Of a stretch of DNA of 64,000 nt, positions 35,603-44,782 are shown one piece after another. The translations under genes were made by a program, and so were the position numbers. Each line of letters begins with the position of its first letter. The stretch's first letter is position 1. Under the pieces are notes generated by a model. That model had not been told where the DNA came from. It saw only the letters and a program-made list of their open reading frames with translations, and ran no database searches. Where the stretch lies: assembly GCA_005884685.1 (NCBI GenBank), contig VBAH01000076.1:62001-126000 (forward strand), written 5' to 3'. Source of the stretch: Alphaproteobacteria bacterium. Lineage in GTDB: Bacteria; Pseudomonadota; Alphaproteobacteria; Rhizobiales; Xanthobacteraceae.

Positions 35603-36964
35603 ATGTTATTGCAGTTAAACATCAAGCCCTTGGCCTCCAGTGCAATAGCGTCATTGATCGGTTTCACTTTAATTGCGGTGGGGCCTGCTCGCCCTTCATC
35701 CGACGTCGTGCTCGAGGCGTGTCCGGCTGGGATGGCTTTCATCGCGGCTGGCACCTTCCAGATGGGAGAAGCGCCTGGTCATCGCGTCGAGTTGCCTGCC
35801 TACTGCATTGACCGTCTCCCCGTAACGAACGCGCAGTACAAACAATTCGTCGATTCAACCAAGCACCCTCCGCCGGAAAGCATCCTGATGAAGTCGAACG
35901 CTTTCCCCGATCCGGAGCTGTGGCGGGGTCCTGATTTCCCCACGGCGATCGCCTCGCAGCCCGTCGTCAACGTTTCGTGGATTTCAGCGCAGACATACTG
36001 CCATTGGCAGGGCAAGCGTTTGCCGACCGAAGCCGAGTGGGAGAGAGCCGCCCGCGGGACCGACGGCCGACTTTATCCCTGGGGCAATACGCCGCCCGAT
36101 CCCGCGAGAGCTTGGTTCGGCAAGAGGTGGCAATCGACGACGACGTTGAAGAACGTCGGCTCGTTTCCAAATTCCGCAAGCCCGCAGCGGGTGGAGGATA
36201 TGGCCGGCAATATTTGGCAATGGACATCTAGTATTGACACGAGCAGTCCATATCAGGAGTCCGACGGTCGGGAAGATGTCGGCAGCCCCGGCGAGCGCGT
36301 GTTGCGGGGCGGATCATGGTATTCGCTGGCATCGCAGCTCAAGGCGACGGAGCGCTGGTCCTACCCGCCCCATGGGGCCGAGCCGCTGATCGGTTTTCGC
36401 TGCGCTCGCAGGCTCGCCAGCGAGACGACCCCCCATCAGACGCCGGACAAGCTGCTCGCTCTTCGCGCGCCACTGTTCTGGTCGATTGTGGAGCGTAACC
36501 GCAAGGACCCCTCGACCAAGGAAACGCGGCTATTCGATATCGTCGGGTTCGTCCACGGCAACCTCGATGTCGCGATCAGCGTCAGAACGATTCCGTCTGA
36601 AGGCGACTCGGTGGAAGAATTCCTGGCCGATTACATCGAGAGCGGAAAGGGCAAACCGTACCGTCAGAGTTTCTTCAATCATCGCGACCAAGTTTATTTC
36701 TCGGTCGACCGGCCGGTGGGGCCGCTGGAAGCGAAAACCCAGCTCACGGTTGATGGCGAGAAGGCCATCGCGATCACATTTTCACCGAAGTTGGCGCGGC
36801 CGCTCGATCTCCCCCCCTTTACGGATCGCGTGAAGGTGAAAGAGGTCATTGCGAAGCACGGCAGCAATCTTGTCATCTTCACGCTGAATGGCGTGCAGGA
36901 TGAGTTCACCCGCGACGAAGTTCTGTTCGATGACGTGGTCAAGAGCGTCCACTGGCTTCGTTAA
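35603..36964 (+). CDS. Secreted SUMF-domain (formylglycine-generating-enzyme-like) protein
   Basis: 453 residues with an N-terminal hydrophobic export segment. Residues about 40-270 are an FGE-sulfatase/SUMF domain: GMAFIAAGTFQMG, VTNAQYKQFVD, KRLPTEAEWERAARG, YPWGN, RVLRGGSWYS and GFRCAR. Only the GFRCA cysteine of the FGE active-site pair is apparent, so it is more likely a structural or binding SUMF protein than a true sulfatase activator. The remaining ~180 residues have no family I can name. Probably cotranscribed with the small helical protein upstream. Confidence 0.82.
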   Translation: MLLQLNIKPLASSAIASLIGFTLIAVGPARPSSDVVLEACPAGMAFIAAGTFQMGEAPGHRVELPAYCIDRLPVTNAQYKQFVDSTKHPPPESILMKSNAFPDPELWRGPDFPTAIASQPVVNVSWISAQTYCHWQGKRLPTEAEWERAARGTDGRLYPWGNTPPDPARAWFGKRWQSTTTLKNVGSFPNSASPQRVEDMAGNIWQWTSSIDTSSPYQESDGREDVGSPGERVLRGGSWYSLASQLKATERWSYPPHGAEPLIGFRCARRLASETTPHQTPDKLLALRAPLFWSIVERNRKDPSTKETRLFDIVGFVHGNLDVAISVRTIPSEGDSVEEFLADYIESGKGKPYRQSFFNHRDQVYFSVDRPVGPLEAKTQLTVDGEKAIAITFSPKLARPLDLPPFTDRVKVKEVIAKHGSNLVIFTLNGVQDEFTRDEVLFDDVVKSVHWLR

Positions 36965-37017
36965 GCTCACGACTTGATCCGGTCCGAAGGCACGCTTCGC
37001 CCAATATGCACTGATTG

Positions 37018-40000
37018 TTACCGGCGCACAGGCCGGTCAACCAGCCCGTGGCGTTCCATTTCCCGCTTCACATCGCCGAGCAGCGACGGACTGCGCATGA
37101 TGGCGTCGGCGAAATCCCGCGTCGCGCCATTCTTGTCCCCGGTCATCGCCCGCACGAGGCCCCTGTTGAAGTACATGCGACCGTCATAGGGCGCCAGCTC
37201 GATCGCCTTCGACAAATCTGAAAGCGACTCATTTGCCTTCCTGAGGAAGGCTTGCGCGATGCCGCGGTGGCTGTAGCCGACGGCATCCGAAGGAGCAAGG
37301 CTGATGGCGTTCGAGGCGTCATCGATGGCTCCTCCATAGTTATAGTCGAAGGCGCGAAGCTTGCTCCGCGCCGCGTAGGCCGAACCGAGCCGAGGGTTAA
37401 GCTCGATGGCGCGGTCGAGATCATCATAGGCGGGCTTCTTGTATTCGTCGAAGAGCGGAGTCCCGGTGGCGACAACCGCCAGCTCCACCTTCATGGCGCC
37501 GCGCAGGAGGTAGGCTTCCGCGTTGGCCGGTTCGAGCGCAATCGCCAAGGTGAGATCCTGCTCGGCCTCGACAGTTTTTCTCACCGTGATCCGCGCGAGC
37601 GCACGCTTGATGAAAAGGCCTGCGGCACGGGCGCGCGCGGTTGGCGTCGCGTCCGATTGGTTGAACAGGACGGACAGGTCCTGTCCCGATTCGAGACCGA
37701 TTGCCAATGTCATCGCTGCGACATCATCGTCATCGGGATCGAGGTCGAGAGCTTTTCGGGCGTCGCGCAACGCGCGTCGCTGATTGCCCAGCCCGGCGTT
37801 CGCCATGGCGCGGCCGACATATGCTTCAGTCAAGGTCGGATCGGCTTCGATGGCTTGGGAAAAACTGCGGTCCGCTTCCTCGTACTGCCTGCCTTGCAGC
37901 TTCTGCGCGCCGAGATCGAGCAATCTTTCGGCCTCGCCGCGCGTGCCGCGCGGCGGAGAAATGACCAGTGAATCCAGGCCCGCATCCAATGTCAGCTGGC
38001 CCGATGCAGCCAGCCGAACCGCCGACGCGCGCAAGCTTGCGAGTTGTCGGTCCCGGTAGCGCGCCCACTTGCTCCGTAACGTAACGGTCCTCAGATTGAC
38101 CCCGCCGACGAGGCCGACCGCATTGCCGTTGCGCCGTTCCACGTGAGTGATTGCCGGAAACGAAGTCGGCAGAGGCGCCTCGCTTGAGCGAATGTCGGCG
38201 TCCGCGAGGTCCCGCAGCACTTTTTCGCCGACCCCCGCCTTTCGCAAAATCGAACCGAGGAGAATGATGTCGTTGAGACCCTCCAGCGTGCGAAACACGG
38301 GATATTGCGCGGCAATCGCTTGATAGTTGTCAGTGAAGCGGCGGGCGGTCTCCTCGGAAATCGGATCGGTGGAACCGGTGCCGTTGAGACCTCCGCTCGT
38401 GAGCTCGAGCGCCTCCGTTAGCACCTGCAGGCGTCCGAGAAAAAGTGCCTCGCGGTTCTCGGGCCCGACCTGGACATCGGACGGACCTGGCTGAGCCGGT
38501 GTCAGCCAATATCGACTAAACCCGGCAGCATCAGCGCCGCGTGCCATATAGTCGAGCGCGAGCTGGCTCGCCGAGCGAAAGCTGCCGGCCGAAACCGGCG
38601 AGGCACCGAACACGATCTTCTTCATGGCGTAATCGGCCTCGACCATCACGCGCGCGAAGTGCGTCTCGCGAGGAACGCCAATGAGCCTTACCTGTTGCTG
38701 CCCCGACAGGTCGGTGGGATCGGGATCAAGCGAAATCATCGGCACGATGCCGTCGCGATAGACCAGCCTGAGCCCGTTCACGAGGTCGTCGGCCCTGATC
38801 GGCTGCGCTCCGGCAGTCGCGCTGCCGACGAGAATCACGTCCTTGGCGGCTGGCTCGATCAGGTACCCGTAAATGCGGGTCAGACCGCCAAGCGTACGCG
38901 CGGCAGGCTCCATCCGCTCGAGCTGCCCGCCCGCAGTGCGGATCGCTCCGAGCAGCGACTTCAGCGACACCAATCGGATGGGACCGTCGACGCGAAGCAG
39001 CGACGTCTCGGCCGCGTCGGAACGGTCGAGCAGGGTTTGGAGCACATCACCGCCATAGGCCAGGCGAACGCCGCCGATGCCCGAAGCGGATTCGACCGCG
39101 GTCGCAGCTTCGCGCAAGGGAGTCTCAAACGCGACGATTGATTGCCCGGCCTTTTGCTCCAGCAGCTGAATAGTATTCGCCGTGTGCTGCCATACACGGA
39201 CCGTCCCGTCGGCTGTGCGCTGGTACACGCGAATGCTGGCGTCGGTGCCGCGCTGATAGAGCGTCCCGGCCTGTTGCTTGGCCCTGTCCAACGCTTCGGC
39301 GGCCTTCGCCAGAACCAGCTCCTGGCCCCTGGCGACAACAACGCGACGCGCCAAACCCCTCACCGCCGGGACGGTTGCGAGCAGGACGGCCTTGCTGGAA
39401 TAGCCCATGGCTTGGTCGACCAGAGCCTGCTTGGCAACAGCGAGAGGATTGGTGCCCTGTGCGGCAGCAATGGACGCGACCGGATTAACAATGCGAAGCT
39501 TGGTGCCCCCCGGTCCCGAGATCATCAGTAAGCCGTCGCGGCCCACGCCGTAGGTGAATGCATACTTTCTCGGGTCCACAAGCCCTTCAATGCTCCCTTC
39601 GATTGGAAGCACGCCGAGGGTTTCTTTGACACGGCTGAAGGTTTTCCCAATCTCGTTTCTGAGGAATTGTGCCGCACTGTCCGACGCGGTCGGAGTGCGC
39701 TCTGTGATGGTTTTCTTTGCGAAGGCCTGCTGCAACTCGCGGCCGGCCTCGGCATACTTGTCCGGAGCGATTCCATAGGCCTTGGCGAGCGCAGAGACGA
39801 TTTGCGAATAGTAACGGCGGCGTTGCTCCGGCTCGTCCAGCTCGAGGGCGCGCAAGCGGGCGTCGACGTCTATCCGCCGGCCCTTCTCTCCGCCGACTTC
39901 GACCGCAGTTTTCTTGAGAATCGAAAAGACGTCGTCGGCGGCTGCCTGGAACTTCACAGAGTTGGCAATCGCTCGATCAGGCAGATGGAGTAGAAGAAAA

Positions 40001-40527
40001 TGTCCGAGAATCGCATCGGCTGGATGAACGTGGCGATCGACGACGAAATGTAGGTACATGCCCGTCAGTACGAGCCGCTCCACCCGATCGCGTGCGGCTG
40101 CACCCTTGAGCAGCCTTTGCCACTCGGCGTCGATCGCGCGCCGGGCAGGCTCAGGCCCGAGTGCGTGGTACATCATGCCCTTGGGCGCATGGGCTAAGAG
40201 CCCTTCGGTGGAGAAGAGCTGTCTGGCCGCGTCCTCGTCAGAGTGGCTGAGTTTGGCGACGTACCAAATCACGTTGCCGAGGTCGCCGCGCGCCAGATCG
40301 AACGCGGTCGTGTCGGGGTTCAGATCGACGCTCCATGAGGCGGAGGCCAGGATGCGCGCGTCGTTGTCATCGAACCCGACCGTGCGGGCGAGGACGTATA
40401 CAAGGTGATAGTGCTCGGGCTCGTCGCCGGCGAACGCCGGTCGCGACGCAAGTAGCGCGACGGCGGCAGCGGCGACGATGATGCACGTGAACTGCGTCAG
40501 AATGCGACGCAACGACAGCTTGCCCAT
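37018..40527 (-). CDS. Large exported TPR-repeat protein with N-terminal histidine-rich helical domain
   Basis: 1169 residues from ATG 40527; a GTG start at 40545 is less likely. A signal peptide ends near AFAGDE (residue ~33). Residues ~38-200 are helical and contain conserved-looking His/Asp pairs (HYHLVYVLARTVGF, LHFVVDRHVHPADAILGHF) reminiscent of alpha-helical metal-dependent phospholipase C/nuclease-like domains; this is tentative. A long middle section is unassigned. The last ~300 residues are tetratricopeptide repeats (EEADRSFSQAIEADPTLTEA, RALRDARKALDLDP and further units). It converges on the SUMF gene. Confidence 0.75.
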   Translation of the reverse strand: MGKLSLRRILTQFTCIIVAAAAVALLASRPAFAGDEPEHYHLVYVLARTVGFDDNDARILASASWSVDLNPDTTAFDLARGDLGNVIWYVAKLSHSDEDAARQLFSTEGLLAHAPKGMMYHALGPEPARRAIDAEWQRLLKGAAARDRVERLVLTGMYLHFVVDRHVHPADAILGHFLLLHLPDRAIANSVKFQAAADDVFSILKKTAVEVGGEKGRRIDVDARLRALELDEPEQRRRYYSQIVSALAKAYGIAPDKYAEAGRELQQAFAKKTITERTPTASDSAAQFLRNEIGKTFSRVKETLGVLPIEGSIEGLVDPRKYAFTYGVGRDGLLMISGPGGTKLRIVNPVASIAAAQGTNPLAVAKQALVDQAMGYSSKAVLLATVPAVRGLARRVVVARGQELVLAKAAEALDRAKQQAGTLYQRGTDASIRVYQRTADGTVRVWQHTANTIQLLEQKAGQSIVAFETPLREAATAVESASGIGGVRLAYGGDVLQTLLDRSDAAETSLLRVDGPIRLVSLKSLLGAIRTAGGQLERMEPAARTLGGLTRIYGYLIEPAAKDVILVGSATAGAQPIRADDLVNGLRLVYRDGIVPMISLDPDPTDLSGQQQVRLIGVPRETHFARVMVEADYAMKKIVFGASPVSAGSFRSASQLALDYMARGADAAGFSRYWLTPAQPGPSDVQVGPENREALFLGRLQVLTEALELTSGGLNGTGSTDPISEETARRFTDNYQAIAAQYPVFRTLEGLNDIILLGSILRKAGVGEKVLRDLADADIRSSEAPLPTSFPAITHVERRNGNAVGLVGGVNLRTVTLRSKWARYRDRQLASLRASAVRLAASGQLTLDAGLDSLVISPPRGTRGEAERLLDLGAQKLQGRQYEEADRSFSQAIEADPTLTEAYVGRAMANAGLGNQRRALRDARKALDLDPDDDDVAAMTLAIGLESGQDLSVLFNQSDATPTARARAAGLFIKRALARITVRKTVEAEQDLTLAIALEPANAEAYLLRGAMKVELAVVATGTPLFDEYKKPAYDDLDRAIELNPRLGSAYAARSKLRAFDYNYGGAIDDASNAISLAPSDAVGYSHRGIAQAFLRKANESLSDLSKAIELAPYDGRMYFNRGLVRAMTGDKNGATRDFADAIMRSPSLLGDVKREMERHGLVDRPVRR

Positions 40528-40794
40528 AGTTGTCTCTCGTATCACCGGACTCAGGCCGTGCGGCGCCGCACCCGCTGCAACTCCGCCAAGCTTACGCCGA
40601 ATGAAGTCTGGGTATCGGCGATCTCACGCCTCAGCATGCTCAATATCACTTGCAATCGTCTCGGCGAACTCCCATCGGATCGCAAAACGCTCAATTTCCC
40701 TATCTTCGTAGTTCATTTCAAGCGGTTGAAATCAGTGGGGCGGCAAGAAAAGCGGTCTTCCACTGATCTTAGCCCCAATGCACTCCGTGAATAT

Positions 40795-41280
40795 TCAAGT
40801 TCGTGCCGATGCACTCCGCAGGTGGAAAACGATGCTTGATTGGAGAGCATTGTTGGCACTTGGAGCGTCGCACGCAAGATCTTCAGGGGAGAAGCCAGCA
40901 CTGCTGCGCGCGAGCGAAACATCGCCTCCGTCGAGGGTGTCGTTGCCCTGGCCACCGACTAGTTTGTCGTCGCCCGCCCCACCATGAATGATGTCCTCAC
41001 CGATGCCACCATCGAGCTTAGTGTCGGAGCCCGCGCGGCCCCAAATTATGTCGTTGCCCGCACCGCCTTTGATGTCGTCGGCCGCTGTGCTTCCGAATAC
41101 CAGGTCATTGCCGCCGCCCGCGTCCAGCGCTTGTCCGGGTTGAGCTTGGAGTACGTCGTCGCCAGATGTTGCAGTCGCTTTCCATCCCGTCGTCACCGAG
41201 TTGAGGCTGTTGGGCGTGCCTCCGGTATCCCCATTATAGCGGCCTGAAAACTCACTCAGCCCCCGACGCGCCAGGGACAA
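40795..41280 (-). pseudogene. RTX calcium-binding repeat fragment
   Basis: Open frame of 161 codons with TTG start and no clear ribosome-binding site. Its centre has RTX nonapeptide repeats: GGGNDLVFG, GGAGNDIIWG, GGIGEDIIHG, GGAGDDKLVGGQGNDTLDGG. The ends bear no similarity to a known secreted protein and no secretion signal is evident, so it is probably a remnant of a larger type-I-secreted protein. The bases from 40528 to 40794 show nothing else, and 41281-41463 hold repeat material. Confidence 0.5.
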
Positions 41281-41304
41281 ATCTGACTGACCACCGGAAA
41301 ACCG

Positions 41305-41340
41305 GACTAGCTGGCGGAGGGAGTGCGACTGGGGTCAAAC
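41305..41340. repeat. tRNA-3'-end-like degenerate repeat copy
   Basis: GACTAGCTGGCGGAGG (41305-41320) is identical to 28227-28242. On the minus strand it reads GCACTCCCTCCGCCAGC, very like the end of a tRNA-Ser acceptor arm, but the remaining cloverleaf is absent. It marks the boundary between the exported-protein region and the A+T-rich operon to the right and could be a decayed attachment site. Confidence 0.5.
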
Positions 41341-41463
41341 GTTCTTAGGCGTTTCATTGAGCTTTTTGGTTCATGGAACCGGAAAGGCGTCTCCGCCGCC
41401 TCCTTCGAGGGCGGTGGGGATGATGCCGGCGGTCCGCTGCGCTGGAAAGGTGGCCGGCCTCTC

Positions 41464-43335
41464 TCAGCGAACGGTGGAAGGGCTGGGCGCGGGCGCATGC
41501 CACCAGCTCTCGGGCGCTCCAGTTCCAAATTTTGGTTTGGCCTCCGGGCTGTTCAAGGCATTCCAGTACGCAATTCGCGTGCTGCTGGCGAACCACATGG
41601 GGACCCAATAGCAGTTAGCACGGAGAACCCGATCAAGCGCTCGACAAACCGCAATCAGCTCCGTGCGATCACGCGCCAGCGCGACGAGATCGACCAAGGC
41701 GTCAACAATAGGATCGGCGACGCCCCCGATGTTACCGGATCCTGGCACGTCAGCATTCATTGATCCAAAAAGATATCGCACATCCGTGCCTGGAGTGTTT
41801 GAGCCTAATGAAAACCAACTAACCATATCGAAATCGAAGTTAGCTACCCGATATTGATACTGGACCGGGTCCACGCCGCGCCAGGCCGCCTTTATGCCGA
41901 GCCTCTTTAGATTTCCAATGAATTGCTCGGTGTGTGCGCGGAGGCCCGATGCAGTGTCAAGAAACTCGATCTCGAACGGACTGCCGTTCGGCAAAGTGAG
42001 TTTATCCCCGTGTAGACGACAGCCAGCTGCGCCTAGTAGCGCGTTCGCTGCTCGCAGGAGTGATCGATCTGAGCCACTTCCGTCGGAAACGGGAGGCGTC
42101 CAAGGCGAGTCAAGCAACACCGGTGAGATTGTCTGTCCGTGCCGCTCGAGAATTGCTAGCTCCTCTACGCGCGCTGGTCCGCTCGCTTCCATGTCCGTAT
42201 TCTGGAAATAGGACGAGAGGCGACGGTAGGCGGAGTTCATTATATTCTTGTTCACCCACTCAAAATCAAAGCATAGATTAATCGCCTGTCTTATGCGAAT
42301 ATCGGCGAACTTCTCTCTCCGAAGGTTGAAGTACCAGCCCTGTCTCGGAGGAGCGTTGCCACTGTCGATCTCCACACGTCGAATACGCCCATCGCGAACT
42401 GCTGGAATATCGTATTGTGTCGCCCATGAGCGTGCCGAGTTTTCTTCTCGATAGTTCAGAATGCCAAGCTTGAAGGCCTCTAGCGCTACCTCTCGGTCTC
42501 GAAAATACTCAAATTTAACACGATCAAAATTATGACGGCCCACGTTGACGGGAAGACGCGCTCCCCAATAGTCGCGAACACGCTCATATTCGACAAACCT
42601 ACCTTGCTCGAATTGGATCACGCGATACGGCCCGGAGCCTACCAATGGGCGCAACGCGGTCGCATCAAAGGCGGAATCGACGAAGCTCTCTTTCTGAAAG
42701 ATCGGCATCATCGATATTGCCAAGTGGGCGTCGCGACCGCGACCTCTCTTGAGATGTACTTTGCAAACCTGCTGGCCCTCCGCCACCACTGTCTCCAAGT
42801 CCGCCAGAGCCGACTTGAAAGCCGGGTGTCCCATGGATTGCAGGGCCCGGAGAGAGAACGCTACATCATTGGCCGTGATTGGCTTTCCATTGTGGAATCG
42901 AGCCTCTTCTCTAAGAAAGAATCGATAGACGAGGTGGTCGTCAGAAGCCGTGACCGTCCGCGCAACGAGCCCATAAACAGCATCGGGCTCATCTCTATTC
43001 CGAGTCATCAAGCTGTCAAACGATAGCTCGACGCCAGCGGCCCCATTCCCTTTGAGAACATAGATGTTGAACGTATCAAAGGTCTCGTAGCTCTGATTAC
43101 CAATGATGTTGATGACTTGTGCCTTTAACTCCCCGCCCTTCGGTGCTGCAGCATTGACGTATCCAAAATGTGCGAAGTCACCTGGTAGCCCTATCCGGCC
43201 GAAACTGGAGAGCCCATGACTTTCACGCGAGGCTTCCCGTCCTGCTGCGTTCGAGCAGGTAAGCGACGAGAGCAGCACCCATCCCGATGCAGCGCCGTGC
43301 TTGAGAATAGAGCGGCGGCTGAACTGCGCGAGCAT
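41464..43335 (-). CDS. YejA-like peptide ABC transporter substrate-binding protein
   Basis: 623 residues from ATG 43335. SRRSILKHGAASGWVLLSSL is a good Tat signal. The mature N-terminus, HGLSSFGRIGLPGDFAHFGYVNAAAPKGG (given here in two overlapping parts: HGLSSFGRIGLPGDF and FAHFGYVNAAAPKGG), is the YejA pattern, the binding protein for microcin C-like peptides and related oligopeptides. FHNGKPITANDVAFSLRAL and GSGPYRVIQFEQGRFVEYER are standard family-5 blocks. No yejB/E/F genes are near, so it must use an unlinked transporter. It is the last gene of a four-gene minus-strand operon, 18 bases after the dioxygenase, suggesting uptake of, or response to, that operon's product. Confidence 0.85.
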   Translation of the reverse strand: MLAQFSRRSILKHGAASGWVLLSSLTCSNAAGREASRESHGLSSFGRIGLPGDFAHFGYVNAAAPKGGELKAQVINIIGNQSYETFDTFNIYVLKGNGAAGVELSFDSLMTRNRDEPDAVYGLVARTVTASDDHLVYRFFLREEARFHNGKPITANDVAFSLRALQSMGHPAFKSALADLETVVAEGQQVCKVHLKRGRGRDAHLAISMMPIFQKESFVDSAFDATALRPLVGSGPYRVIQFEQGRFVEYERVRDYWGARLPVNVGRHNFDRVKFEYFRDREVALEAFKLGILNYREENSARSWATQYDIPAVRDGRIRRVEIDSGNAPPRQGWYFNLRREKFADIRIRQAINLCFDFEWVNKNIMNSAYRRLSSYFQNTDMEASGPARVEELAILERHGQTISPVLLDSPWTPPVSDGSGSDRSLLRAANALLGAAGCRLHGDKLTLPNGSPFEIEFLDTASGLRAHTEQFIGNLKRLGIKAAWRGVDPVQYQYRVANFDFDMVSWFSLGSNTPGTDVRYLFGSMNADVPGSGNIGGVADPIVDALVDLVALARDRTELIAVCRALDRVLRANCYWVPMWFASSTRIAYWNALNSPEAKPKFGTGAPESWWHAPAPSPSTVR

Positions 43336-43353
43336 AGCACCTGCCCCGCTGCC

Positions 43354-44154
43354 TCACGCTCGAAAAACAATGGGGTTTCGTGAGGAGCTCAACGGGTGAC
43401 CAATTCGCGCGCCTGGTGACCAGTGACTGAGCAGAGCGACATTCTGACCGTCGCTGGGCTCTATGATCACAACACCGTTCGGTGCGTACACAATCCCGAA
43501 AGCCGCCCTCACGGCGGAGGACGAATTGGCTCCGGCTCGGTGGTAGGTCCATCCGAGATGGTAGCTGACATCACCGGGACTATAGGCGGCCACGTCCTCT
43601 TCGAACTGCGCGAAGAAGTTCTCAACGCCGTCTTGATCCATGGCGGCCAACTTCTTTCGCAGGCTCGGCTCAAGACGATGGCTGCCTGCATAGAAGGACA
43701 GAGGCCCCATGTCCAAGGCAATTGGTTGCAACGCTACCCAGGCAGTCACGACGTCACTCGATAGCGGAATATGGTACTGGTCAGCGTGGATGGGTGTTGC
43801 CTCTGCGCCAGCGTCCTTGAACATCGCCTGATCGTGAGATAGTCGAATCTCCGACACCCCGAGCAGCCTGGCGGCGATCGCCGCCAACCTCCGACTAAGA
43901 GTTACTTCTCGAATCTTCTCGTCCGATGTCCACGCATGCATGCAATAGCGGAAAGCTCGCCCGTAGGACCCGTCACGCCTACGGCGGCCCCCAAAACTGA
44001 CGAGCTGGGACAGCCGCTTCGCCAGGAGTGATGCCGTCGCCGACGAGACCACTCCTGGGAGCCGAATGAAACCTTGCTGGCGAAACTGAGCTTCTTGGAC
44101 TCCGTCGAGCGGATAGAGCCAAGCGAGATCAGCAGCTACCACCTGGCCCCGCAC
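43354..44154 (-). CDS. Phytanoyl-CoA dioxygenase (PhyH) family Fe(II)/2-oxoglutarate oxygenase
   Basis: 266 residues, GTG start at 44154 overlapping the previous gene by 26 bases; GTG codons a few positions downstream are alternatives. The iron-binding HxD is H123-A-D125 in PIHADQYH and the distal His is H205 in GWTYHRAGAN; an Arg at 216 could bind 2-oxoglutarate. EAQFRQQGFIRLPGVVSSA is the usual N-terminal PhyH segment. Such enzymes hydroxylate small molecules or amino-acid side chains, often in natural-product pathways. The substrate may be the product of the upstream decarboxylase (inference). Confidence 0.85.
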   Translation of the reverse strand: MRGQVVAADLAWLYPLDGVQEAQFRQQGFIRLPGVVSSATASLLAKRLSQLVSFGGRRRRDGSYGRAFRYCMHAWTSDEKIREVTLSRRLAAIAARLLGVSEIRLSHDQAMFKDAGAEATPIHADQYHIPLSSDVVTAWVALQPIALDMGPLSFYAGSHRLEPSLRKKLAAMDQDGVENFFAQFEEDVAAYSPGDVSYHLGWTYHRAGANSSSAVRAAFGIVYAPNGVVIIEPSDGQNVALLSHWSPGARIGHPLSSSRNPIVFRA

Positions 44155-44611
44155 AAGCTACTTTGTAGTTTCCTGAGTCGAACTGTCGGCGCCAATCTTT
44201 GAGCTCCAAATTCAAGTCTGGTCCGAAGCAAAGTTCTAAGGTTTCTACAGTGAACTTCGCGGCCGCCTCGATTTCTGGCCCTGATTCCTCCACGAGGGGA
44301 TCGTGATGAAAAAAGAAACCGAGGAACTTGTCGCAGAATTGCTTGTACAGTCGTGTGTTAAGAACAAAACAGTGGAAGGCCTCCTCCACGTCTGTCTTGA
44401 ACATGGTAATCCAGCGATCGCGCGTATTCAGTGGGGCGAGCGATATCCACTGAAGGAAGGCGTCTAGAAGATCGTTGGCGCGTTTCTCTGACATATCGTC
44501 GTTGTAACGACTCATGGTCCACACAATTTGCGAATAGTCGAAGTTGTTACGCATCTCATCGTAAAGCGGCTTGCCGTAGACGGTATCGACTTTCAGTGCG
44601 GGTTGGGCCAT
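44129..44611 (-). CDS. Small uncharacterised protein with HHDP motif, glycine-rich C-terminus
   Basis: 160 residues from ATG 44611 with AGGGGAG upstream. The centre EEAFHCFVLNTRLYKQFCDK followed by FLGFFFHHDP resembles a segment I recall from bacterial proteins related to plant glycine-rich-domain (DUF1399-like) proteins; that link is weak. The C-terminus ends CAGPGGSC. It lies between a PLP decarboxylase and a PhyH dioxygenase and overlaps the latter, so it is likely part of the same pathway, or a peptide substrate of it. Function unknown. Confidence 0.7.
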   Translation of the reverse strand: MAQPALKVDTVYGKPLYDEMRNNFDYSQIVWTMSRYNDDMSEKRANDLLDAFLQWISLAPLNTRDRWITMFKTDVEEAFHCFVLNTRLYKQFCDKFLGFFFHHDPLVEESGPEIEAAAKFTVETLELCFGPDLNLELKDWRRQFDSGNYKVACAGPGGSC

Positions 44612-44782
44612 GTCGCAACTCCCCTACAGGTTTGTGCCTCTGACTTTTTGGTGGCCCCCGGTCGAGGCGGCAGTGCGAAGCGCCCTCCGGACTTGTGCAG
44701 CCAGCTTAAGTCATCAGTTGTATGCATGCCGAGCGTACAACCAATTGACCCTCACCGTCAATGCACAGTCGCCTGCGAGCGT

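Noticed and set aside
40795-41280. Intact RTX toxin gene
   Set aside because: Too short, no effector domain, no secretion genes, weak start; treated as a fragment.
41305-41340. Possible tRNA-Ser gene
   Set aside because: Only an acceptor-end-like stretch is present; no anticodon arm or matching 5' half can be found within 90 bases.
44129-44611. Reading the CAGPGGSC-ending protein as a RiPP precursor
   Set aside because: The protein is a folded-looking 160-residue chain with conserved-type interior motifs, and no cyclodehydratase, lanthionine or radical peptide maturase is adjacent.
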